Assembly (NCBI RefSeq): GCF_004127445.1
Contig: NZ_QEXM01000042.1
Coordinates: forward strand, 124,001-188,000
DNA: 64,000 bases
Direction: 5' to 3'
From: Streptomyces alfalfae
GTDB lineage: Bacteria > Actinomycetota > Actinomycetes > Streptomycetales > Streptomycetaceae
Part shown: positions 33,423 through 41,493 of the stretch, in pieces
How the letters are laid out: every line of letters begins with the position of its first letter
Position numbering within the stretch: the stretch's first letter is position 1
Made by a program: the position numbers and the translations under genes
The notes under the pieces: model-generated
Told to the model about the DNA's origin: nothing
The model's input: the letters and a program-made list of their open reading frames with translations, nothing else
Databases searched by the model: none

Positions 33423-33499
33423 GCGTCGACCATAACCAGCCGCGCGCCCGCGGCGTCCGCGCCGTTGCCAGGAACCGCCGCGGGGGGTTGGCTCGGTCC

Positions 33500-34186
33500 A
33501 TGACGACCACGACACCCGACGAGACCTACGAGCCCGAGCGCGCGGGACGGCTGCTCATCGCCGAACGCGACGCCCTGATACCGCTGTTGAGGGAGGCGCC
33601 CGACGAGGCGTACGCGGTCCGCACCTGCTGTCCCGGCTGGACCGTGCGGCATGTGCTCGCGCACTGCGGCTCCGCGCTGATGCGGGTGGTGGAGGGCCGC
33701 TTCGAGGAGGGCGTGTTCTCCGCCGAGAGCAATGACCGGGACATCGCCGAGCGCGCCGACTGGACGAACGCGCGCGTCGTGGACGAGCTGGAGCGCGGCC
33801 TCACCGAGGCGGGCCCGGTGCTCGCCGCGGCCAAGGGCACGCTCGACGGCGTCGCGCTCGGGGAGTGGGTGCACGCGGGCGACGTACGGGAGGCCTGGGG
33901 GAAGCCGGGCGCGTACGCGGGTGCGACGCTCGCGGACGCGCTGCCGCTGCTCGCGCAGTTCAGCAAGGGGGCGTTCGCCAGGGCGACGCCGGGCCTCGCG
34001 GTCCACGCCGACGTCGACGGCCGCGACGAGCCGCTGGCCCTCGGCGTCACGGACGGCCGGCGGCCCCCGGCCCGCTACATCGGGGACGCGCCCACCCTGA
34101 TCCGCCTCTGCGCGGGCCGCCCCCTCACGGGCACGCGCTACGAACTCGCCGGGGCGAGCGAGAGCGAGCTGGTCCTCTTCGGCTGA
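33500..34186 (+). CDS. Maleylpyruvate isomerase/mycothiol-dependent (DinB-like) family protein
   Basis: 228 residues of the actinobacterial TIGR03083/MDMPI group: ERDALIPLLREAPDEAYAVRTCCPGWTVRHVLAHCGSALMRVVEG, with the metal-site His in VLAHCG and a later GEWVHAGDVREAWG. The C-terminal SCP2-like half (about 150-225) ends in GRPLTGTRYELAG. The family binds divalent metal and often uses mycothiol. Substrate unknown. It is the second copy of this fold within 2 kb. Confidence 0.85.
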   Translation: MTTTTPDETYEPERAGRLLIAERDALIPLLREAPDEAYAVRTCCPGWTVRHVLAHCGSALMRVVEGRFEEGVFSAESNDRDIAERADWTNARVVDELERGLTEAGPVLAAAKGTLDGVALGEWVHAGDVREAWGKPGAYAGATLADALPLLAQFSKGAFARATPGLAVHADVDGRDEPLALGVTDGRRPPARYIGDAPTLIRLCAGRPLTGTRYELAGASESELVLFG

Positions 34187-34210
34187 GGCCGGCCGGGGCG
34201 GCGGCGGCCC

Positions 34211-35197
34211 TCAGTGCCCGTGGCCGCCGCCCTTCTCCGTGCTGTTCTCCGTGCTCTCCTTCGCGGCCCCGTCGCCCGCAGGGCCGCCCGCGCGCACCGT
34301 GAACGCCGCCGTGCGGACCTCGCCCCCGTGCTGGAAGTCGAGGAACAGGCGGTACGTGCCCGCGCTCGGCGCCGTCGTCGTGAAGGAGACGCCGGGCCCC
34401 GGCTTCGTCGTGCCGTCGCCGGGCTCGCCGTTCGGGTGGACGTGGAGGTAGGCGAGGTCGCCGGAGCGCAGGGCGACCAGGTGGCCGTAGGCGCCGAGGT
34501 AGGGCTGGAGGTCGGTCACCGGCCTGCCGTTCCGCTCCACGCTCAGGGTGAGGTCGCGGGCCTCGCCGGGCTTCAGGGCGCCCTTCAGCGTGACGTCGTA
34601 ACCGTCCACGGTGGCCTTGGCGCTCCGGGCGGGAAGCTCTCTCGGGGCGGACTTCCCCGCCACCGCCAGGTCGGCGCCGAGCGTCAGGGCCTCCTTCTCG
34701 CCGCGGGGGCGGAAGTCGGCGAAGACGCGGTGGCCGCCCGCCTCGGGGAGGTCGACCCGGGTCGACCAGGTGCCGTCCGCCGCGCGCTCCGGATGCAGAT
34801 GGCGGTAGGTGGTCAGGTCGCGTGAGGCGACGATGAGGTGCAGCTCCTTGGTGTGCTCCTTCTCGTACGCGGTGACGTTCCGCCCGGTCGCGTCGTCGAC
34901 GACGGCGAAGCGGAGCTCCTCCTCCCGGCCGGCGTCGACGCGGGCCGTCCGGAGGTCGAGGGTGTAGCCGCCCTCGGAGATCCGCAGGCCGCCGGGGTCG
35001 CTGCCGGCTGCTTCGCCGTGCCCCGCCGCCGTGTCGCCCGCGGCGCTCGTCCGGCCGGTCTCGCCGTGCTCCTCGTGCGGGGCGGCCGTCGCCTTCTCGT
35101 CCGTGACGGGGTCGACGGCCTTGCCCACGCCGTACGCCGTGCCGAACGTCGCGGCGACGGCGGTGGCGAAGGCGGTGATCTTCAGTCCGGTGTTCAT
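34211..35197 (-). CDS. Secreted/membrane-anchored copper-associated protein with HxHP motifs
   Basis: 328 residues. One N-terminal hydrophobic segment (LKITAFATAVAATFGTAYGV) acts as signal or anchor, followed by a His/Glu-rich linker (about 40-70). Two beta-sandwich domains follow, each with a His motif: TTYRHLHPE and AYLHVHPNGE. The tail is GGGHGH. The gene is divergent from copA, and a CsoR-type box overlaps its promoter (TTGACT-N16-TATGGT). A role in extracellular copper binding or delivery is inferred. No named family is claimed. Confidence 0.78.
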   Translation of the reverse strand: MNTGLKITAFATAVAATFGTAYGVGKAVDPVTDEKATAAPHEEHGETGRTSAAGDTAAGHGEAAGSDPGGLRISEGGYTLDLRTARVDAGREEELRFAVVDDATGRNVTAYEKEHTKELHLIVASRDLTTYRHLHPERAADGTWSTRVDLPEAGGHRVFADFRPRGEKEALTLGADLAVAGKSAPRELPARSAKATVDGYDVTLKGALKPGEARDLTLSVERNGRPVTDLQPYLGAYGHLVALRSGDLAYLHVHPNGEPGDGTTKPGPGVSFTTTAPSAGTYRLFLDFQHGGEVRTAAFTVRAGGPAGDGAAKESTENSTEKGGGHGH

Positions 35198-35239
35198 GAC
35201 GGCTCCCTGGCGTTCCTCGGTGTCACTCCCGCTACGCTC

Positions 35240-35268
35240 GACCATACCCCCGGGGGGTACCAAGTCAA
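35240..35268 (-). promoter_or_regulatory. Promoter with CsoR-type box for the copper-associated secreted protein
   Basis: On the minus strand TTGACT (35268-35263), 16 bp, TATGGT (35246-35241). Between and over them lies TACCCCCGGGGGGTA (35245-35259), a TACC-N7-GGTA palindrome typical of CsoR operators in Streptomyces. Copper binding releases CsoR, so copper should induce this gene. Confidence 0.75.
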
Positions 35269-35281
35269 GCCCGGGAAGCCC

Positions 35282-35310
35282 TTGCGTCGGGTACCCCCCC
35301 TGGGTATAAC
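35282..35310 (+). promoter_or_regulatory. copA promoter with CsoR-type box
   Basis: TTGCGT (35282-35287), 17 bp, TATAAC (35305-35310). The spacer and -10 are covered by TACCCCCCCTGGGTA (35292-35306), the second 15-nt TACC-N7-GGTA box. CsoR bound here would block RNA polymerase directly. Confidence 0.78.
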
Positions 35311-35327
35311 GTGGATCTCGTAAGGGA

Positions 35328-35342
35328 TACCCGGCCCGGGTA
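35328..35342 (+). promoter_or_regulatory. Third CsoR-type box in the copA leader
   Basis: TACCCGGCCCGGGTA, the best palindrome of the three (extends to GGATACCC..GGGTATCC), about 20 bp downstream of the -10 box and 39 bp before the copA start. It may act as a roadblock or assist binding at the promoter box. Confidence 0.7.
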
Positions 35343-35381
35343 TCCGGAGCGAGCCGCGAAGCCTCACGAGGAGCCAGCGAC

Positions 35382-37673
35382 ATGTCCACCACCACCCCCG
35401 GCCACACCGAGGCGGCAGAGGTAGAACTCGCCATCGGTGGCATGACCTGCGCCTCCTGCGCCGCGCGGATCGAGAAGAAGCTCAACCGCATGGACGGCGT
35501 CGAGGCCACGGTCAACTACGCCACCGAGAAGGCCAAGGTCAGCTACCGCGGCGCCGACGTCTCCGTGGGAGACCTGATCGCCACGGTCGAAGCCACCGGA
35601 TACACGGCCCAGGAGCCCGCACCCGCACGGGACGCGGGCGACGGAGCCGCCGGGTCCGGTGACGGCGGGGCCGGGGTGGACGGCGGCGACGAACTGCGGC
35701 CGCTGCGCGAGCGGCTCGTCACCGCCGTGGTGCTCGCCGTGCCCGTCATCGCCCTGGCGATGGTCCCGGCGTGGCAGTTCGAGTACTGGCAGTGGCTCTC
35801 GCTGACCTTGGCCGCACCCGTGGTGACGTACGCCGCCTGGCCCTTCCACAAGGCCGCCTTCACCAACGCCCGGCACGGCGCCGCCACCATGGACACGCTG
35901 ATCTCGGTCGGCACGTCGGCGGCCTTCCTGTGGTCACTGTGGGCGCTGTTCTTCGGCGCCGCGGGCACCCCGGGCATGACTCACCCCTTCGAGCTGACCA
36001 TCGCCCGCGCCGACGGCGCGGGGAACATCTACCTGGAGGCCGCGGCCGGCGTCACCGCCTTCATCCTCGCCGGGCGCTACTTCGAGGCCCGCTCCAAGCG
36101 CAAGGCGGGCGCCGCCCTCAAGGCGCTGCTGGAACTCGGAGCCAAGGACGTCACCGTGCTGCGCGCCGGCGGGCGCGAGGAGACCGTGCCGGTGAGCGAG
36201 CTCAAGACCGGTGACCGCTTCCTGGTCAGGCCCGGTGAGAAGATCGCCACCGACGGGCGGGTCGTCGAGGGCACGTCGGCCGTCGACGCCTCCATGCTGA
36301 CCGGCGAGTCCGTGCCCGTCGAGGTCGGCGCGGGCGACGCGGTCACCGGCGCCACGCTCAACGCGGGCGGACGCCTCGTCGTCGAGGCCACCCGCGTCGG
36401 GGCCGACACCCAGCTCGCCCGCATGGCGCGGCTCGTGGAGGACGCGCAGAACGGCAAGGCCGCCGCCCAGCGCCTCGCCGACCGGATCTCCGCGGTGTTC
36501 GTGCCGGTCGTCATCGGCCTGGCGCTCGCCACCCTCGGCTTCTGGCTGGGCAACGGCGCCGGGCTCACCGCCGCCTTCACCGCGGCCGTGGCCGTGCTGA
36601 TCATCGCCTGCCCGTGCGCCCTGGGCCTCGCCACCCCGACCGCCCTCATGGTCGGCACCGGGCGCGGCGCCCAGCTCGGCATCCTGATCAAGGGTCCCGA
36701 GGTCCTGGAGTCCACGCGCCGCGTCGACACCGTCGTCCTGGACAAGACCGGCACCGTCACCACCGGCACGATGACCCTGCTCGCCACGCACACCGCCCCC
36801 GGCGTCACCGCCGCGGAGGCGCTGCGGCTCGCGGGCGCGCTGGAGCACTCCTCGGAGCACCCCGTGGCGCGGGCCGTCGCCGCCGGGGCCGCGGCCGAGG
36901 CGGGCCCGCTGCCGGTCCCCGAGGACTTCGCGAACGTCGCCGGGCTCGGGGTCCAGGGCGTCGTGGAGGGCCACGCGGTCCTGGTCGGCCGCGAGCGGCT
37001 GCTCGGCGAGTGGGAGATCCACCTGCCGGCGGAGCTGAAGCGGGCCAAGGACGCCGCCGAGGAGGCCGGGCGCACGGCCGTCGCGGTCGCCTGGGACGGC
37101 GAGGCGCGGGCGGTCCTGGAGGTCGCCGACGCGGTGAAGGACACCAGCGCCGAGGCGATCCGGCGGCTCCGCGACCTCGGCCTGACCCCGATCCTCCTCA
37201 CCGGCGACAACAAGGCCGTCGCGGCGTCGGTGGCCGCCGAGGTCGGCATCGCCCCCGAGGACGTGATCGCCGAGGTCATGCCGGAGGACAAGGTCGAGGT
37301 GGTCGAGCGGCTCCAGGCCGAGGGCCGCAGCGTGGCCATGGTCGGCGACGGCGTGAACGACGCGGCGGCCCTCGCCCGGGCCGATCTGGGCCTGGCCATG
37401 GGCACCGGGACGGACGCGGCCATCGAGGCGGGTGACCTGACCCTCGTCCGCGGGGACCTGCGGGCCGCGGCGGACGCCATACGGCTCTCGCGCCGCACCC
37501 TCGGCACGATCAGGACGAACCTGTTCTGGGCCTTCGCCTACAACGTCGGCGCGCTGCCGCTCGCCGCGGCCGGCCTGCTCAACCCGATGATCGCCGGAGC
37601 GGCCATGGCCTTCTCCTCGGTCTTCGTGGTCGGCAACAGCCTGCGGCTGCGGGGTTTCAAGCCGCTGGTCTGA
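35382..37673 (+). CDS. copA: Copper-exporting P1B-type ATPase
   Basis: 763 residues. One N-terminal HMA domain with GGMTCASC (Cys23, Cys26), then membrane helices, the actuator TGES motif, and the transport motif CPC at residues 410-412 (ACPCALGLATPTA), which identifies a Cu(I) pump. Phosphorylation site DKTGT starts at Asp454. The P1B-specific HP pair is in EHSSEHPVARA, and the hinge is GDGVNDAAALARAD. All catalytic residues are present. Controlled by CsoR-type boxes. No copZ or csoR gene is in the window. Confidence 0.97.
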   Translation: MSTTTPGHTEAAEVELAIGGMTCASCAARIEKKLNRMDGVEATVNYATEKAKVSYRGADVSVGDLIATVEATGYTAQEPAPARDAGDGAAGSGDGGAGVDGGDELRPLRERLVTAVVLAVPVIALAMVPAWQFEYWQWLSLTLAAPVVTYAAWPFHKAAFTNARHGAATMDTLISVGTSAAFLWSLWALFFGAAGTPGMTHPFELTIARADGAGNIYLEAAAGVTAFILAGRYFEARSKRKAGAALKALLELGAKDVTVLRAGGREETVPVSELKTGDRFLVRPGEKIATDGRVVEGTSAVDASMLTGESVPVEVGAGDAVTGATLNAGGRLVVEATRVGADTQLARMARLVEDAQNGKAAAQRLADRISAVFVPVVIGLALATLGFWLGNGAGLTAAFTAAVAVLIIACPCALGLATPTALMVGTGRGAQLGILIKGPEVLESTRRVDTVVLDKTGTVTTGTMTLLATHTAPGVTAAEALRLAGALEHSSEHPVARAVAAGAAAEAGPLPVPEDFANVAGLGVQGVVEGHAVLVGRERLLGEWEIHLPAELKRAKDAAEEAGRTAVAVAWDGEARAVLEVADAVKDTSAEAIRRLRDLGLTPILLTGDNKAVAASVAAEVGIAPEDVIAEVMPEDKVEVVERLQAEGRSVAMVGDGVNDAAALARADLGLAMGTGTDAAIEAGDLTLVRGDLRAAADAIRLSRRTLGTIRTNLFWAFAYNVGALPLAAAGLLNPMIAGAAMAFSSVFVVGNSLRLRGFKPLV

Positions 37674-37751
37674 ACCGCCGCGCCGGCCGGACCGAGCACC
37701 CCGGTACGAGGGAGTCACCTCGCGCCGGGGTGTTCTGCGCGTAGGCTGTCA

Positions 37752-37767
37752 ATTGGACTAGACCTGT
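37752..37767 (+). promoter_or_regulatory. dre-like DasR site upstream of cutC
   Basis: ATTGGACTAGACCTGT matches the dre consensus at 12 of 16 positions and shares the exact 12-mer TGGACTAGACCT with the nagKA site of this window. It lies 38-53 bp before the cutC start, just downstream of a -10-like TAGGCT (37742-37747), a position suited to repression. Confidence 0.65.
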
Positions 37768-37804
37768 GGGACGCGACCGTCGTGACGAGAGGGAAGAGAC
37801 ACCC

Positions 37805-38503
37805 ATGAGCAAGCGTGCAGTACTGGAGGTGATCGCCCTCGACGCCGAGGACGCCGTCGCCGCCCGGGACGGAGGGGCGGACCGGCTGGAGCTGGTGACC
37901 GACATGGCCGCCGACGGCCTCACCCCCTCGCGGGAGACCTTCGCCGCGATCCGCGCCCGAGTCGACATCTCGCTGCGCGTCATGCTGCGCCTGGCGGACG
38001 GGTTCGCCGCCGGAGACGCCGGAGACATCGACGAGCTGGTCCGCAGGGCCGGTGAGCTGCGCGGCGAGGGTGCCGACGAGTTCGTGCTCGGCTTCCTCGA
38101 CGAGGCCGGCGCCGCCGACCTCACGGCCGTGGAGCCGCTGGTGGACGCCCTCGACGGCTGCCGCTGGACCTTCCACCGGGCGATCGACCGCGCCGCCGAC
38201 CGCGACGCCTGCCGCAAGCAGCTCGCGGACCTGCCGGGGCTCGACGCGTACCTCACCGCGGGGGCCGCGGGCGGGGTCGACGACGGCCTGCCCACGCTGC
38301 TCGCCGAGGCGGCCCGCCGCGGCGAGCCCGGCTACGAGCCGCGCCTCATGGTCGGCGGCGGCCTCCGCCTCGACCACCTGCCCGCGCTGAAGGCGGCCGG
38401 GGTGGACGCCTTCCACATCGGCGGCGCGGCCAGGCCCGCCGGCTGGGGGGCGCCGGTGTCCGCGGCGGCCGTCGCCGACTGGCGGGCCGCGGTGGACGCG
38501 TAG
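37805..38503 (+). CDS. cutC: CutC-family TIM-barrel protein
   Basis: 232 residues: LEVIALDAEDAVAARDGGADRLELVTDMAADGLTPS at the start, RVDISLRVMLR, EFVLGFLDEAGAADLTAVEPLV, TFHRAIDRAADRD, LMVGGGLRLDHLPAL and FHIGGAARP, matching CutC throughout. Named for copper homeostasis in E. coli, but the biochemical activity is unproven. Here it follows copA by 131 bp with its own promoter and a DasR-type site, so amino-sugar control is more likely than copper control. ATG at 37805 with GGGAAGAG upstream. Confidence 0.92.
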   Translation: MSKRAVLEVIALDAEDAVAARDGGADRLELVTDMAADGLTPSRETFAAIRARVDISLRVMLRLADGFAAGDAGDIDELVRRAGELRGEGADEFVLGFLDEAGAADLTAVEPLVDALDGCRWTFHRAIDRAADRDACRKQLADLPGLDAYLTAGAAGGVDDGLPTLLAEAARRGEPGYEPRLMVGGGLRLDHLPALKAAGVDAFHIGGAARPAGWGAPVSAAAVADWRAAVDA

Positions 38504-38586
38504 GTCCCCCGGCGGGGCCGCGGGGACCCGGTCGCGGAGCCTCCCGGCCCGGCAGGTACAACAAGGGGCCACAGGGAGGGAACTTG

Positions 38587-39126
38587 ATGACCACCGCACC
38601 GTCCGACCGCACACTGCCCGCCGCCGCGGCCCTGCTCACCGGGACCGTCGCGCTCTACATGGCGCTCGTCGCCTTCGGGAACATCACCGACTTCGGGACC
38701 AACCAGCAGTTCGTACGCCACGTCCTGGCGATGGACACCACGTTCAAGGACGACGACCTGATGTGGCGCGCGGTGACGTCCACCGGCCTCCAGGACGCGG
38801 CGTACGTCGCGATCATCGCCTGGGAGACCGTCGCCGCGCTGCTGCTCATCGCCGCGACGGTCCTGTGGGCCGGCGCCCTGCGGCGCCGCTCCGGCTACCC
38901 GCGCGCCCGCCGCCTCGGCACACTCGGCCTGCTGATGGTGCTGCTCCTGTTCGGCGCCGGGTTCATCGGCGTCGGCGGCGAGTGGTTCGCCATGTGGCAG
39001 TCCGAGAACTGGAACGGCCTGGACGCGGCCACCCGCGTCGTGACCCTGGCGGCCCTGGTGCTCCTCGTGACGCACCTGCCGTCCGCCGCGGGCCCGGCGG
39101 ACGGCGGCAAGCGGGCGGCCGGCTAG
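38587..39126 (+). CDS. DUF2165 small integral membrane protein
   Basis: 179 residues with four predicted membrane helices: AAALLTGTVALYMALVAFGNITD, DAAYVAIIAWETVAALLLIAA, LGLLMVLLLFGAGFIGVGGEWF and VVTLAALVLLVTHL. FGNITDFGTNQQFVRHVLAMDTTF is the DUF2165 signature. Function unknown. ATG at 38587 with GGGAGGG upstream. The last 4 bp overlap the end of the convergent helicase gene. Confidence 0.87.
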   Translation: MTTAPSDRTLPAAAALLTGTVALYMALVAFGNITDFGTNQQFVRHVLAMDTTFKDDDLMWRAVTSTGLQDAAYVAIIAWETVAALLLIAATVLWAGALRRRSGYPRARRLGTLGLLMVLLLFGAGFIGVGGEWFAMWQSENWNGLDAATRVVTLAALVLLVTHLPSAAGPADGGKRAAG

Positions 39127-41177
39127 CCGAGTTGTGCGGGCAGGTCCGCCGCGTGCACGACGGTCAGCCCGGACACCGCGCGCGTCAGCGCCACGTACAG
39201 CCGGCGCAGGCCCGTCCGCTCGTCGGGCTCGCCGTCGACGACGGCGGCGGGCTCGTCGAGCACCACGTAGTCGTACTCCAGGCCCTTGGCGAGGGAGGCG
39301 GGCACCAGGGTCAGCCGGGTGTCGGGCGTCGTCTCCTCGCCGGGGGACAGCGACGTGACCCCCGCCGCCTTCAGCGCCTCCGCCAGCGCGGGCACCCGCG
39401 AGTCCGCCGCGATCAGGCCCACCGAACCCTCCCGCAGCAGCGCCTCCTCGCACGCGGCGAGGCAGGCCGCGTCAAGGGCCCCGGCGCCGTCGGCCCGCCG
39501 CACCGCCAGGGAACCCGGCGACTCACGCACCGAGTCGACCTCGGCGAGGCCGGGCGCGATGTCGGGCAGCAGCCGCGAGGCGTACGCGATGACCTCGCGC
39601 GGCACGCGGAAACCGGCCGTCAGCTCCTCCACCACCGCGTCGCCCTTGCCCAGGTGCCCCAGCGCCTCCGCCCAGCTCCGCGTCGCCCACGGGGTCGTGC
39701 CCTGCGCGAGGTCGCCGAGCACGGTCGCCGACCCGGTCGTGCAGCGCCTGCCCACCGCGCGGTACTGCATGGGCGAGAGGTCCTGCGCCTCGTCGAGCAC
39801 CACGTGGCCCAGGGAGTGCGTGCGCGTGACGAGGTCGGCGGCCTCGTCGATGAGGACCGCGTCCGCCGCCGACCACGTGGCCGACCTCACGCTCCGCGCC
39901 GGCCTCGCCCACAGGATCGCCCGCTGCTCCTCCTCGCTCAGCACACCGTCGGCGTGCGCGGCGAGGAACTCCGCGTCGGACAGCAGCCGCAGGACCAGCT
40001 TCGCCGGATCGACCTGCGGCCAGATCGCCTTGACGGCCGCCTTCACCGCCGCGTTGCGCGCCACGGCGTCCTGCACGCGGTCGTCGGGGGCCTCGCCCGA
40101 CTGCTCCATGCGGACCAGGACGGCGTGGGCGATGCGCTGCGGCAGGGCGTCGCGGGCGGCCCCGTAACGGATGTCGCGCGCCAGCAGCTCCCGGACGATC
40201 TCCTCCAGTTCGTACGCCGGTACGCGCCAGCGGCGCGAGCCACGGACCACGACGACCGGCCCGGTGGGGAGGGTGACGTGCGAGCGCAGGGCCCGGCGGA
40301 GCACGTCGGCCATGCGGGCGTCGCCCTTGACGAGGGCGGCGGCGGGGTCGTCCGCGCCCCGCACCTCCACGTGCGCCACGAGGTCGCCGACGGTGGCCTG
40401 CTTCACCTCCAGCTCGCCGAGGGCGGGCAGCACCTGCTCGATGTAGTGCAGGAAGGAGGCGTTGGGCCCGATGACCAGCGTCCCGGTCCTGGCCAGCCGC
40501 TCGCGGTGGGCGTAGAGCAGATAGGCGACGCGGTGCAGGCCGACGGCGGTCTTGCCGGTACCGGGCCCGCCCTGCACGCAGACGCTCCCCTCAAGGCCGC
40601 TCCGCACGATCTCGTCCTGCTCGGGCTGGATCGTGGCGACGATGTCGCGCATCGGGCCGACGCGGGGCCGCTCGATCTCGCGCTGGAGCAGCGCGCTGGT
40701 CCGCTCGGCCTCGCCGGCGTCGCTGAGGTGCTCGTCCTCGTACGCGGTGAGGTCGCCGCCGGTGTAGCCGAAGCGGCGGCGCAGCGCGATGTCCATCGGG
40801 TCCTTCTTCGAGGCCCGGTAGAACGGCTGGGAGACCGGTGCGCGCCAGTCGATGACCATCGGGTCGCCGTCGGCGTCGTGCACGTGCCGCCGACCGATGT
40901 AGAACCGCTCGCCTCCGGCGCCCTCGGCCCGGTCGGCGCCGGGGGCGCGCAGGTAGTCGAGGCGGCCGAAGAACAGCGGGGTGTGGGCGAGGTCGGCGAG
41001 GGACTTGATGCGGTCGTCGATCTGCCTTTCGAGGACCGCGGCGTTCACCCAGTTCGCGGTGACGTCACGGATGTCGAGGGCCTCGGCGTCCGCGCGCATG
41101 GCGCGCAGGGCGGAACGGGACGCGTCGAGGTGACCCCGCTCGCGGGCGAGGGGGTCGGTCTGGTCGTGCGCGTGCAC
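39123..41177 (-). CDS. helD: HelD-like superfamily 1 ATPase/helicase
   Basis: 684 residues. The N-terminal coiled arm (about 1-60, ALRAMRADAEALDIRDVTANW) is followed by VIDWRAPVSQPFYRA and the Walker A GGPGTGKTAVGLHRVAYLLY near residue 195. Motif II is VVLDEAQDLSPMQYRAV near 455, and the UvrD-like C-terminal end is YVALTRAVSGLTVVH. HelD proteins bind RNA polymerase, help release it from DNA and can give rifampicin tolerance. The GTG at 41177 has GGAGG six bases upstream. A frame extending to 41309 adds unrelated residues. Confidence 0.92.
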   Translation of the reverse strand: MHAHDQTDPLARERGHLDASRSALRAMRADAEALDIRDVTANWVNAAVLERQIDDRIKSLADLAHTPLFFGRLDYLRAPGADRAEGAGGERFYIGRRHVHDADGDPMVIDWRAPVSQPFYRASKKDPMDIALRRRFGYTGGDLTAYEDEHLSDAGEAERTSALLQREIERPRVGPMRDIVATIQPEQDEIVRSGLEGSVCVQGGPGTGKTAVGLHRVAYLLYAHRERLARTGTLVIGPNASFLHYIEQVLPALGELEVKQATVGDLVAHVEVRGADDPAAALVKGDARMADVLRRALRSHVTLPTGPVVVVRGSRRWRVPAYELEEIVRELLARDIRYGAARDALPQRIAHAVLVRMEQSGEAPDDRVQDAVARNAAVKAAVKAIWPQVDPAKLVLRLLSDAEFLAAHADGVLSEEEQRAILWARPARSVRSATWSAADAVLIDEAADLVTRTHSLGHVVLDEAQDLSPMQYRAVGRRCTTGSATVLGDLAQGTTPWATRSWAEALGHLGKGDAVVEELTAGFRVPREVIAYASRLLPDIAPGLAEVDSVRESPGSLAVRRADGAGALDAACLAACEEALLREGSVGLIAADSRVPALAEALKAAGVTSLSPGEETTPDTRLTLVPASLAKGLEYDYVVLDEPAAVVDGEPDERTGLRRLYVALTRAVSGLTVVHAADLPAQLG

Positions 41178-41493
41178 GGGGTGCCTCCGGCGATTCGTGC
41201 GGTCGTGGCGCGGGCCGCTGCTGCCGCCGCGGCCCGTCGGCTCTGGCTCTGCCGCCCGGTTTCCGTCCGGACGGCGGCGCTCCGCGCGGGAGGCCGGGGA
41301 AGGGGGCATCTTAGGCGCGGCGCACGCGGGGGTGCCAACGGTTTTCCGGGCGCATGGCGGTGCGGACGCGCGGCGGCGCGGTCGTGCGGGCCTCAGTCGG
41401 CCGGAAGGGGGTCGAGGGCCGGACCCGGGCCCGGCTTCTCGAACGCCGGAGGGCCGATCTCGCCCGCCGGAGGGGCCGATTCTGCGCGGCCCG
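41178..41493. other. Gap between helD and the WYL/helicase-associated gene
   Basis: A 316 bp stretch without a gene. It must hold the helD promoter (none identified). Near its far end an imperfect direct repeat occurs twice: CGCCGGAGGGCCGATCT (41444-41460) and CGCCGGAGGGGCCGATTCT (41465-41483), of unknown role. Confidence 0.4.
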
